From Myxococcales bacterium (GTDB lineage: Bacteria; Myxococcota_A; Polyangia; Polyangiales; Polyangiaceae), in contig SXNL01000007.1 in assembly GCA_005777185.1 (NCBI GenBank), forward strand, positions 21,905-85,904: 64,000 nt of DNA, given 5' to 3'. Under the pieces are notes generated by a model. It saw only the letters and a list, made by a program, of their open reading frames with translations. It made no database searches and was not told the origin of the DNA. Position 1 is the first letter of the stretch. Each line of letters starts with the position of its first letter. The position numbers and the translations under genes are program-made. Of this stretch, positions 1-7,795 are shown one piece after another.

Positions 1-618
1 GATCATCCAGGAGAAGGAGCCGAGCTTCTCGCGCAGACGACTCACGTGCACCTCGATCAGGTTCGAGCCCGGATCGAAGTTGGTCTCCCACACGCGCGAC
101 AGGAGGTCGGTGCGGGTCACGACGCGATCTGCGTGGTGAACGAGGTGGAGGAGCAGCGCGTACTCGCGGCTGGTCAGCGGCAGCGGCATGCCGGACAGGA
201 GCGCGCGATGGCCGACGCGATCGATCTCGACGTCCCCGCAGCGCAGCTTGCCGAAGCCGTGTGTCCGCCGGAGCAGCGCGCGGACCCGGGCGGTGAACTC
301 CTCCACCTCGAATGGCTTGACCATGTCGACGTCGGCGCCAGCGTCGAGGCCGAGCACCTTCTCGTGCGTCTCCCCGCGCGCCGTCAACATCAGGATCGGG
401 GCCAGCGTGCCCCGGCGACGTAGCTCGCGGCACAGCGAGAGGCCGTCGAGGCCGGGCAGCATCCAGTCCAGGATGATCGCGTCGTAGGTCCCCACCTCGG
501 CCTGACGCGCCGCGTCAGTGCCGCTCGTGGCCGCGTCGACGACGTAGCCTTCCTCGCTCAGCACCCGTACCAGAAAACTGTTCAGCTTCTTGTCGTCTTC
601 GATGACGAAGATCTTCAT
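1..618 (-). CDS. OmpR/PhoB-family response regulator (3' end beyond the left edge)
   Basis: DNA-binding regulator of a two-component system. It is absent from the ORF track because it runs off the window, but the minus strand reads openly from ATG at 618 to base 1 (206 codons). The receiver domain spans about residues 1-115, with acidic pair E7-D8-D9, phosphoacceptor D51 in ILDWMLPG, and K101 in MVKPF. The winged-helix domain starts near 125 and reaches LIEVHVSRLREKLGSFSW, so only a few C-terminal residues are missing. The usual GADDYLVKPF reads GADVDMVKPF here. No cognate kinase is visible: the next kinase belongs to the pair at 713-2850, so a partner may lie left of base 1. The family is clear; the target genes are unknown. 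Confidence 0.9.
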   Translation of the reverse strand, partial: MKIFVIEDDKKLNSFLVRVLSEEGYVVDAATSGTDAARQAEVGTYDAIILDWMLPGLDGLSLCRELRRRGTLAPILMLTARGETHEKVLGLDAGADVDMVKPFEVEEFTARVRALLRRTHGFGKLRCGDVEIDRVGHRALLSGMPLPLTSREYALLLHLVHHADRVVTRTDLLSRVWETNFDPGSNLIEVHVSRLREKLGSFSWMI

Positions 619-712
619 CTCCAGGTGAAGGTACCGACAGGAAGCGATATCAGGCGCGAATTTCGCGCTTCTCCGGCACGGAACGGCCGTGCAGTCCGCG
701 CGTCCGGCGGTG

Positions 713-2146
713 TCACGACTGGCTCGGGCGTGGGTCTCCGGAGGGACGCCGGGTGGGCTCGGGCGGCAGCGTGACGGAGAACCGCGTGCCCTCGCCGACG
801 ACGCTACTCACGCGGACGCTGCCCCCGAAGGCCTCGGCGAGGTGCTTCACGATGGCGAGCCCGAGGCCCGTACCCCCTGCGGCCCGCGAGCGCCCGGCGT
901 CGACACGATAGAAGCGCTCGAAGAGGCGCGGCAGGTGCTCCGCGGCGATCCCGGGGCCCGTGTCCGCGACCTCGATCAGCGTCGCGCCGCCACCGTCGTC
1001 GCGCGCATCGACCGCGATCGTCGCGCCGTCCTGGCAATACTTCACGGCGTTGTCCACGAGGTTCACGAGCAGCTGCTCGAGCGCGCGAGGATCGGCCCAG
1101 ACCTCACGCCCCTCGGGCACGTGGCTCACGAGATCCATGCGCTTCGCGTCGGCGCGCTCGCGCGACATCCCGAAGACCTGCTGGATCACGTCGGAGAGCG
1201 GCACGAGGTCCGGGTGCAGCTCGAGCTGTCCGCTCTCCAGGCGCGCGAGGTCGAGCAGGTCCTCGACGAGGCGGTGGAGGCGCTCGGCGTTGCGATCGAT
1301 GATCTCCAGGAACCGGGACGCGGAGGACGGGTCCTCCCGCGCTCCGCCGCGCAGGGTCTCGACCGAGGAGCGGATGCTGGTGACGGGCGTGCGGAGCTCG
1401 TGCGACACGTTCGCGACGAAGTCGCGGCGCAGCGACTCGAGGCGGCGTATCTCCGTGACGTCGACGAACACGGCGAGGATCTGCCCCTCCCGGGCTGCCG
1501 CGCGGACGAGCACGCGGCGTGGCTTCTCGCCAGGGATCCCGATCTCGCGCGTCACGAGGCGCTTCTTGCGCGCGAGCTCGACGATCTCCTCGAGGCCGGA
1601 GCCCATGGCCACCCGGACGAGCGGGGAGCCCACGACGTCCTCCGCGAGCGCGAGCATCTCGCGGAGCGCGCGGTTGACGATCAGGATGTTCCCCTCGACG
1701 TCGAGGAGGAGCACGCCCTCCTGCATGCCTTCGAGGATCGTCTTCTGCAGATCCCGCTGCGCGCGGAGCTCGTTCATCGTCGCGGTCATCGCCCGTGACA
1801 GGCGCTCGAGCTCGCGCGAGAGCTCCCCGAGGTCCGGCGAGCCGACGGGCCGGACGTCGAGGTCGCCCTCGCCCAGGCTGCGCGCCGCCTGCGTGAGCGG
1901 CTCGACCGCGCTCGCCACCCAGCGCCCGACCTGCAGCGCGACGACAATCGCGGCCGAGGCGGCCACGGCGAGCGCGACCAGCGTGACCCTGACGTGGAGG
2001 CGCGCACCGTCGGTGGTGTTCATCACGGCCTCCGCCTCGTCGATGGAGACGCCGACGCCGGCGAGGAACAGGAACATCACCACGCCGAAGGTGAGGACCA
2101 AGACCTTCAGGCGGATCCCGAGCGGCGCGCGGGCCGGGCGGGTCAA
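713..2146 (-). CDS. Membrane sensor histidine kinase, PhoR-like (HAMP-PAS-HisKA-HATPase)
   Basis: Inner-membrane histidine kinase of 477 residues. TM1 is about residues 14-35 and TM2 about 54-73, with a very short external loop between them, then HAMP (about 76-128) and PAS (about 130-235). HisKA has H249 in FVANVSHELRTP, and the ATPase domain has an N box (NLVDNAVKY) and G boxes (DTGPGIA, GGTGLGLAI). The ORF track extends it upstream through the regulator gene, but that part is shadow. The chosen start is TTG at 2146, which overlaps the regulator stop as TTGA, a typical coupled arrangement. The short sensor loop argues against a large periplasmic ligand domain. PhoR-like by architecture; no pst/phoU genes are in the window, so a phosphate role is not shown. 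Confidence 0.88.
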   Translation of the reverse strand: MTRPARAPLGIRLKVLVLTFGVVMFLFLAGVGVSIDEAEAVMNTTDGARLHVRVTLVALAVAASAAIVVALQVGRWVASAVEPLTQAARSLGEGDLDVRPVGSPDLGELSRELERLSRAMTATMNELRAQRDLQKTILEGMQEGVLLLDVEGNILIVNRALREMLALAEDVVGSPLVRVAMGSGLEEIVELARKKRLVTREIGIPGEKPRRVLVRAAAREGQILAVFVDVTEIRRLESLRRDFVANVSHELRTPVTSIRSSVETLRGGAREDPSSASRFLEIIDRNAERLHRLVEDLLDLARLESGQLELHPDLVPLSDVIQQVFGMSRERADAKRMDLVSHVPEGREVWADPRALEQLLVNLVDNAVKYCQDGATIAVDARDDGGGATLIEVADTGPGIAAEHLPRLFERFYRVDAGRSRAAGGTGLGLAIVKHLAEAFGGSVRVSSVVGEGTRFSVTLPPEPTRRPSGDPRPSQS

Positions 2147-2850
2147 GACTCCTCGTCGGTGCGCCTGTCGGGGCTCTCCGCGAAGCGGTACCCGACCCCC
2201 CGCACGGTCTGCACGTAGTCGCCCGCGGCCCCGAGCTTCTCGCGGAGGCGCTTGACGTGCGTGTCGACCGTGCGCGTCGTGATCTCCGCGTCGATGCCCC
2301 ACACGTCGGAGAGCAGCCGCGAGCGTGTCTGCACGCGGTTCTTCCGGTCGTAGAGCGTGACGAGGAGCTTGAACTCGAGGGCCGTGAGCTCGACGACCTC
2401 GCCCGAGACACGTACCCGGTGGGCGTCGCGATCGACCGAGAGGACGCCGAAGTCGAAGGCGGGCCCGGGCTCGTCGGGGGCGGCGGCGCGGCGGAGGAGG
2501 GCCTGCACCCGCAGGAGGAGCTCGCGGACGCTGAAGGGTTTCACCACGTAGTCGTCGGCGCCGAGCTCGAAACCGACGACGCGGTCGATCTCCTCGCCCT
2601 TCGCTGTGAGCAGCATGACGCACGCGGTCCGGAGCGAGGGCTCCTGGCGCATCGCCCGGAGCACCTCGGTCCCGGGAGTATCGGGGAGCATGATGTCGAG
2701 GAGGATCAGGTCCGGCCGTTTCTCGCGGGCGAGGCGCAGCCCCTCCTGCCCGTGCGTGGCGAGCGTCACCTTGTGGCCGGCCTCGCGCAGGTTGAACTCG
2801 AGGACAGCCTGGATGTCCGGATCGTCCTCGACCACCAGGATGCGCGCCAT
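2143..2850 (-). CDS. PhoB-like response regulator
   Basis: A 235-residue OmpR/PhoB-class transcription factor. The receiver has the acidic cluster E8-D9-D10, phosphoacceptor D52 (LLDIMLPD), T82 and K104 (GADDYVVKPF). The C-terminal winged helix shows ELTALEFKLLVTL, TRTVDTHVKRLREKLG and VRGVGYRF, close to PhoB/RegX3-type recognition modules. ATG at 2850 was chosen because MARILVVEDD is the normal family N-terminus; the longer ORF upstream is antisense to the glycosyltransferase. The stop overlaps the kinase start by 4 nt, so both proteins come from one transcript read leftward. A 63-bp divergent gap separates it from the glycosyltransferase and must hold both promoters. Confidence 0.92.
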   Translation of the reverse strand: MARILVVEDDPDIQAVLEFNLREAGHKVTLATHGQEGLRLAREKRPDLILLDIMLPDTPGTEVLRAMRQEPSLRTACVMLLTAKGEEIDRVVGFELGADDYVVKPFSVRELLLRVQALLRRAAAPDEPGPAFDFGVLSVDRDAHRVRVSGEVVELTALEFKLLVTLYDRKNRVQTRSRLLSDVWGIDAEITTRTVDTHVKRLREKLGAAGDYVQTVRGVGYRFAESPDRRTDEES

Positions 2851-2913
2851 GACCGTCGGTTCTAGGAGCTTGCTCTGGATAGCACAAGCGGACGCGTGGC
2901 AGACTGGGTGCCT

Positions 2914-3654
2914 ATGCTCGGAACGTCGCGGGTCGTGGTCGTCGTGCCGGCGTTCCGCGAGGCGCTGCACATCGGGGCTGTGCTGCGCGCGATGCCCGCG
3001 TTCGTCGATCGCGTCCTCGTCGTGGACGACCAGAGCCCCGACGCCACCTGCGAGGCGGCCCGCGCGGTGCCCGATGCGAGGATCGAGATAGTGCGCCACG
3101 AGCAGAACCGAGGCGTCGGCGCGGCGATCGTCACGGGGTACCGGCGTGCGCTCGAGACCCCGGGCGGCCCGACGGACGCCCTGTGCGTGATGGCGGGTGA
3201 CGGCCAGATGGATCCCGGCGACCTCGCACGCGTCGCCGCCCCGGTGACGACCGGCGAGGCCGACTACGTCAAGGGCAACCGCTTCCTTCGCCTCGATACC
3301 CTCCGCGCGATGCCGCCAGGCAGGATCCTCGGGGGCCTCGCGTTCTCCCTCGCCACCCGATGGGCCACCGGACTCCCCATCTGGGACTCCCAGTGCGGGT
3401 ACACCGCGCTCGCGCGCGCCGCCGCGGCGCGCCTCCCCCTCGGGGAGGTGTGGCCGGGTTACGGATACCCCAACGACCTCCTCGGGCACGCCGCGGTCCT
3501 CGGGCTCCGCGTCGTGGAGGTGCCGGTCCGCGCCATTTATGCCAGCGAGACCAGCAAGTTACGCGCGCACCATCTCGTGGGTATCGCGCGCGTCGTCGGA
3601 CGCGCGTGGCGGCGGCGGAGGGGAAGGCCGCCCCTCAAGGATCCGCCCCGTTGA
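2914..3654 (+). CDS. Family 2 glycosyltransferase (DPM1-like)
   Basis: Cytoplasmic GT-A fold transferase of 246 residues that should move a sugar from a nucleotide donor to a lipid or polymer acceptor. Visible motifs are the opening strand VVVVVPAFREA, nucleotide-binding VVDDQSPDAT, and the acidic VMAGDGQMDP that takes the DxD metal-binding position. There are no clear membrane helices; the C-terminus is a basic tail (RAWRRRRGRPPLK). It resembles dolichol/polyprenol-phosphate mannosyltransferase-like GT2 proteins, but donor and acceptor cannot be read from sequence. ATG at 2914 was preferred because it sits just before the first strand; the ORF track starts at an upstream GTG (2896), which remains possible. 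It is divergent from the two-component pair. Confidence 0.85.
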   Translation: MLGTSRVVVVVPAFREALHIGAVLRAMPAFVDRVLVVDDQSPDATCEAARAVPDARIEIVRHEQNRGVGAAIVTGYRRALETPGGPTDALCVMAGDGQMDPGDLARVAAPVTTGEADYVKGNRFLRLDTLRAMPPGRILGGLAFSLATRWATGLPIWDSQCGYTALARAAAARLPLGEVWPGYGYPNDLLGHAAVLGLRVVEVPVRAIYASETSKLRAHHLVGIARVVGRAWRRRRGRPPLKDPPR

Positions 3655-3669
3655 CCGTTTGTAGGAGCG

Positions 3670-3812
3670 ATGAGGTCCGCCGGAGCCCGCTCGCGCGTCA
3701 CGCCGCTGGAGGTGCAGGCGGCCACGGCCGAGCGTGAGCGTGAGCGAGAGCACCTCAAGCGCCTGCTGATCACGACGTTCTGGTCCGACACGTACGAGCC
3801 GCCGCTCCTCCC
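3670..3812 (+). pseudogene. N-terminal segment of the HDOD gene, separated by an apparent frameshift
   Basis: ATG at 3670 follows TAGGAG and opens a frame encoding a charged helix and the phrase YEPPLLP. An HDOD domain normally continues directly from such a PPLP-type opening. In this frame the sequence degenerates to RSSWRSW, while the next frame supplies the expected continuation ALVLEILAVTRNPEATVDEV. Adding one C to the CCC run at 3810-3812 would join the two into one protein of about 294 residues. The sequence shows the frame break directly. Whether it is a sequencing error, a real mutation or a programmed shift cannot be decided here. Confidence 0.6.
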
Positions 3813-3869
3813 GCGCTCGTCCTGGAGATCCTGGCGGTCACCCGGAACCCCGAAGCCACCGTCGACGAG

Positions 3870-4553
3870 GTGGTGCGCGTCGTGTCCCACGATCCGTTCA
3901 TCGCGGCCCAGGTGCTGCGGCGCGCGCGTTCGGCGTTCTACTCGCGCGGCAACCCGGTCACGTCTCTCCGGCACGCGGTCGTGCGGCTCGGGATGGACGT
4001 CGTCCGCAACATCTTCGTGCTCGCCTGTGTGGAGTCGCACGTCTTCAAGGCCACGCGCTTCGAGGGATCGATGGAGATGCTACGCAAGCACGCCGTCGCG
4101 ACCGCGCACGCGGCCGACCTCGTCGCGAGGCGCTCGGGCGCGACGGTCGACGGGTTCCTCCTCGGTCTCCTGCACGACATCGGCTTCGCGGCCTGCTATG
4201 TCGCCGTCGCCGAGAGCGTCGGTCGTGGCGAGGTGCCGCCAGCACCCTCCCTGAGCGAGGCGGCCAGCCACGTGCACGCCGCCGTCGGGGAGATGCTGTG
4301 CCAGAAGTGGAAGCTGCCCGAGGGGCTCGGCGCGGCCATCCGCGATCACCACGCCCAGGACTTCTCGGCGCCGGCCCTCGCCATCCTCGCCATCGCCGAG
4401 CTGAACGCCGGGGAGTGCGGCTACCCGGGCCTCGAGGCGATCCCCGAGCGCGACGAGCCGCTGGAGAAGGCCTACCGGGCGCTCGGCCTGGCGCCGTTCG
4501 ACGAGGATCTCGCCAGGGCGATCGCGGACCGGCTCTCCAAGCAGGAGATCTGA
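3870..4553 (+). CDS. HDOD-domain signalling protein (main part, after the frameshift)
   Basis: HDOD domains are catalytically inactive HD-like helical modules used in bacterial signalling, often in motility or cyclic-di-GMP networks. This frame gives VVSHDPFIAAQVLRRARSAF, the helix NPVTSLRHAVVRLGMDVVRN and FLLGLLHDIGF, all typical of the family. GTG at 3870 is the first usual start, but the same frame is open upstream to 3744 and clearly encodes domain residues (ALVLEILAVTRNPEATVDEV) before the GTG, so the true protein probably begins at 3670 through a one-base frameshift. It is convergent with purB, whose stop is 15 nt away. Confidence is high for the family and low for the exact start. Confidence 0.75.
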   Translation: MVRVVSHDPFIAAQVLRRARSAFYSRGNPVTSLRHAVVRLGMDVVRNIFVLACVESHVFKATRFEGSMEMLRKHAVATAHAADLVARRSGATVDGFLLGLLHDIGFAACYVAVAESVGRGEVPPAPSLSEAASHVHAAVGEMLCQKWKLPEGLGAAIRDHHAQDFSAPALAILAIAELNAGECGYPGLEAIPERDEPLEKAYRALGLAPFDEDLARAIADRLSKQEI

Positions 4554-4568
4554 CGGGCCGGGCGGGCG

Positions 4569-5867
4569 CTACGCGCGGAGGGCGCGCTCGACGATCGCGG
4601 GCGCATGGCGGAGCGCGTGCTCAAGGTCGAAGCACGCCTCGACCCGACCCGGTGGGAGCCTCGCGGCCACGGCCGGATCGCCGAGCAAGTTCGCCTTGAA
4701 CGCGCCGTCTCCCGACCAGGCGCGCATCGCGCTTCGCTGGACGAGCACGTACGCGTCCTGCCGCGCCATTCCGGCCTCCACCAGCGCCAGGAGGACCGCC
4801 TCCGAGAAGTACAGCTCGCCGGCGCGCTCGAGGTTCTTCCGCAGGTGATCCGGATACACGACGAGGCCGTCCACGAGGCCCGCGGCGCGCTCGAGCATGA
4901 ACGCGAGCGTCGACGTCGCGTCCGGCAGGAGCATGCGCTCGACCGAGGAGTGTGAGATGTCGCGCTCGTGCCAGAGGGAGACGTCCTCGAGCGCGGGCGC
5001 GACCGCGGCGCGGACCACGCGCGCGAGGCCGCAGAGGTTCTCGCTCAGGATGGGGTTGCGCTTGTGGGGCATCGCGCTCGACCCCTTCTGCCCGGCCGTG
5101 AACGCCTCCTCGGCCTCTCCCACCTCGGAGCGTTGCCAGTGGCGCACGTTGGTGGCGAGCCGCTCGATGCCCGCGGCGAGGAGCGCCATCGCGGCGAAGA
5201 ACGCCGCGTGGCGATCGCGCGCCACGACCTGCGTGCTCGCGGTCTCCGGGACGAGGCCGAGCTCGCCGAGCGCGGCGGCCTCGATCGCCGGAGAGAGGTG
5301 CGCGTAGGTGCCCACCGCGCCGGCGAGCTTGCCGCAGGCGATCTCTCCCTCCGCGGCGGCGAGGCGCGCCTTCCCGCGGGCGATCTCCGCGTGGTGACCC
5401 GCGAGGGCGAGGCCGAACGTGACGGGCTCCGCGAAGATGCCGTGACTCCGGCCGATCATCGGCGTCCGCGCGTGTTCCCGCGCACGCCGGGCGAGGGCCT
5501 CGAGGAGGGCCTCCACGCGGGTGAGCAGACCGCGCGAAGCGCGCCGCATGAGGATCGCGAGCGCCGTATCGAGGACGTCGCTCGAGGTCATGCCGCGGTG
5601 GAGCCAGCGCGCGTCCGGGCCGGCGAGCTCCTCCACGTGCGTGAGGAAGGCGATGACATCGTGCTTCACCGTGCGCTCGATGGCGTCGACGCGCGCGGCA
5701 TCGAGCTGGAGATCCCTCGCGCGGAGGCTGGCGGCCGTCCCGGCGGGGACGAGGCCCTCGGTCTCCATCGCGGCGCATGCGGCGAGCTCGACCTCGAGCC
5801 ACACCGCGAGCTTCGTCTCGACCGACCACAACGCGGCAAAATCCGGCGGCGTGTAACGGGGGATCAC
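4569..5867 (-). CDS. purB: Adenylosuccinate lyase
   Basis: Cytosolic enzyme of purine synthesis that removes fumarate from SAICAR and from adenylosuccinate. The 432-residue protein carries the fumarase/aspartase superfamily signature [11 protein letters not shown], plus [12 protein letters not shown] and [12 protein letters not shown], which contribute the catalytic His and substrate loops. The length suits the Bacillus-type PurB group. The ORF track runs far upstream (to 6842) through antisense sequence; the true N-terminus [13 protein letters not shown] follows a GTG at 5867. The 54-bp gap to the next divergent gene holds its promoter. No other purine gene is nearby. Confidence 0.93.
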   Translation of the reverse strand: MIPRYTPPDFAALWSVETKLAVWLEVELAACAAMETEGLVPAGTAASLRARDLQLDAARVDAIERTVKHDVIAFLTHVEELAGPDARWLHRGMTSSDVLDTALAILMRRASRGLLTRVEALLEALARRAREHARTPMIGRSHGIFAEPVTFGLALAGHHAEIARGKARLAAAEGEIACGKLAGAVGTYAHLSPAIEAAALGELGLVPETASTQVVARDRHAAFFAAMALLAAGIERLATNVRHWQRSEVGEAEEAFTAGQKGSSAMPHKRNPILSENLCGLARVVRAAVAPALEDVSLWHERDISHSSVERMLLPDATSTLAFMLERAAGLVDGLVVYPDHLRKNLERAGELYFSEAVLLALVEAGMARQDAYVLVQRSAMRAWSGDGAFKANLLGDPAVAARLPPGRVEACFDLEHALRHAPAIVERALRA

Positions 5868-5921
5868 GGGCCCAGGACCATACTTCTTTCTTCGCGAAAT
5901 GTGTGGTAGTTCGGTGGGTCC

Positions 5922-6365
5922 ATGCCGACGCTGACCGAGATCCTGACGGGCGAATCCAAGAAGAAGAGCGTCATCGCCGACTGCCTGGTCCTGATCGACG
6001 CCGAGGTCGCCGACAAGAGCGGCATCTCGGGCCTCGCCATCAAGGCCGGCTATGGCACCGTGAAGAAGATCAAGCCGGGCTTCGTGGAGCACGCCGTCGA
6101 GGATCTGCTGCCCGAGTTCGCGAAGGTGCTCGACCCGCTCTACGAGGAGGCCAAGGGCAAGGGGAAGTCGGTCAGCGACTACTTCCGCGACAACTCTGGC
6201 CGCGCGGCCGACGCGCTCCTCTCGATCACGGACGCGAAGGCCGCCCGCGCGAAGAGCGGCACCGCGAAGGGCGCGTACGACAAGCTCCGCAGCACCGCGA
6301 AGAAGAACGTCGAGGCCGCCGTCCCTCGCCTCGGCAGGCTGATCGAGAAGTACGAGGCTGGCTGA
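5922..6365 (+). CDS. Small conserved protein, possibly DUF6918-like
   Basis: A 147-residue, Lys/Ala-rich, probably all-helical soluble protein with no signal peptide or membrane segment. The opening [34 protein letters not shown]-type pattern, with [17 protein letters not shown], resembles short conserved proteins that I recall as DUF6918; this is from memory and unchecked. No catalytic motif is visible. ATG at 5922 is the only sensible start. Its TGA overlaps the next gene's apparent CTG start as CTGA, so the pair is probably co-transcribed. Function unknown. Confidence 0.75.
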   Translation: MPTLTEILTGESKKKSVIADCLVLIDAEVADKSGISGLAIKAGYGTVKKIKPGFVEHAVEDLLPEFAKVLDPLYEEAKGKGKSVSDYFRDNSGRAADALLSITDAKAARAKSGTAKGAYDKLRSTAKKNVEAAVPRLGRLIEKYEAG

Positions 6366-7795
6366 CGGCCCTCCGCGCGGCGCTCCTCGGGACGCTCGCT
6401 GTCGGGTTGGTCGTGGCCTGCGCGCACCGGCGGGCGGGCGGCCCTCTGCCGGTCGTCGGCTCCGCCCCGCGCGCCGCGCTCGAGTACGATGTGGTCCACG
6501 ACGGCGCCGGAACGCTCGACGTCGAGGCGAGCATACCCCCCGGCTTCGCGCGACCGTTCTCGGTCGACGGGCCCGCGATCCCGTTCGTGCGCGACGTCGC
6601 CTTCGTCGAGGACGGACGGACACGCGCCGCGCCCCGCGTGGGCGGCGCGTGGGATCTCTCGAGCTGCTCCGCCGGGTGCCGCGTCCGCTACCGCGTGGCG
6701 CTCGCGGAGGCTTGCGAGACGATCGGGGACATCTCCACGGCGCAGGCCTTCCACGGGCTGCAGGAGGCGCCGCCATCGACCTGGCTGCTCGCGCCGACCG
6801 ACGCGGACGAGGCGACGCGGATCGCGTTCCGCGTACGCACACCTCCGCCGCTCGTCTTCGTTACGGGGGTCTTCCGGTCGCCGGAGGGCGGTGGCGTGCA
6901 CGCGCTGACGTGGGGCGATCTCCAGACCTCGCCGTACTCCGGCTTCGGCGGCGTGCGGACACTCGAGATCCCGGTTCCGGGCGCATCGATCACGCTCGCG
7001 CTCGACGGCCCGTTCGACGTGGGCGATGGCGCGCTCGCCGGGTGGGTGAAAGCGAACGCGGAGGCGGTCGCAGGCTGGTTCGGACGCTTCCCCGTGCCGC
7101 ACGCGCTCGTGATCCTCGTGTCGGGCGGAGCGGCAGACATCGACTTCGGCAAGTCCCTCTCGGGCGGCGGCGCGAGCGTCTTCCTGCGCGTGGGCGCGCG
7201 CGCCGGGCGCCAGGATCTCGCGCGCGACTGGGTGCTCGCACACGAGCTCGTGCACCTCGGTTTCCCGGCCCAGCCGAGGTACCGCGACTGGATGGAGGAG
7301 GGCCTCGCGACGTACGTGGAGCCGCTCGCGCGAGCGAAGGCGGGCCTCCTCGACGACGCGGCCGTGTGGCGCGGTTTCCTGACAGGGATGCACTTCGGGC
7401 TGCCGGAGCGCGGCGACCGCGGCCTCGACCGGACGCACACGTGGGGCCGCGTCTACTGGGGCGGCGCGCTCTTCTGGCTCGTGGCGGATCTCGAGATCCG
7501 GCGCCGGACGGCGGGCGCGAGGTCGCTCCGTCACGCGCTGGCCGCGATCGTCGCGGCGGGAGGGAACAACGCCGTCCGCTGGGCGGCGCCGGAGGCGTGC
7601 CGGGTCGGTGACGCGGCGACGGGGACGACCGTCCTCGCGGAGATGTTCCAGGCCTGGAGCGAGGGACCGGTCGATCCGCAGCTGGATGCAGTCTACATGT
7701 ACCTCGGCGTCGCGCTGGGCGACGGTGGCGAGGTGCTCCTCGACGACCGTGCGCCGGGCTCTGCCACGCGGCGCACCCTCACGCGGGCGCCGTAG
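6362..7795 (+). CDS. Putative lipoprotein metallopeptidase with a gluzincin HExxH motif
   Basis: Predicted exported protein of about 477 residues. The N-terminus is a lipoprotein signal ([15 protein letters not shown]). A beta-rich region fills the first half. The second half has the zinc-peptidase motif [10 protein letters not shown], followed about 20 residues later by [12 protein letters not shown], supplying two His and a downstream Glu as in M1/M61-type gluzincins. No ATG, GTG or TTG precedes the whole signal sequence in frame. CTG at 6362, overlapping the previous stop (CTGA), gives the complete signal; the next in-frame TTG (6407) would remove most of it. The 3' end overlaps the convergent gene by 17 nt. 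The substrate is unknown; an M61-like aminopeptidase is one possibility. Confidence 0.72.
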   Translation: MTALRAALLGTLAVGLVVACAHRRAGGPLPVVGSAPRAALEYDVVHDGAGTLDVEASIPPGFARPFSVDGPAIPFVRDVAFVEDGRTRAAPRVGGAWDLSSCSAGCRVRYRVALAEACETIGDISTAQAFHGLQEAPPSTWLLAPTDADEATRIAFRVRTPPPLVFVTGVFRSPEGGGVHALTWGDLQTSPYSGFGGVRTLEIPVPGASITLALDGPFDVGDGALAGWVKANAEAVAGWFGRFPVPHALVILVSGGAADIDFGKSLSGGGASVFLRVGARAGRQDLARDWVLAHELVHLGFPAQPRYRDWMEEGLATYVEPLARAKAGLLDDAAVWRGFLTGMHFGLPERGDRGLDRTHTWGRVYWGGALFWLVADLEIRRRTAGARSLRHALAAIVAAGGNNAVRWAAPEACRVGDAATGTTVLAEMFQAWSEGPVDPQLDAVYMYLGVALGDGGEVLLDDRAPGSATRRTLTRAP

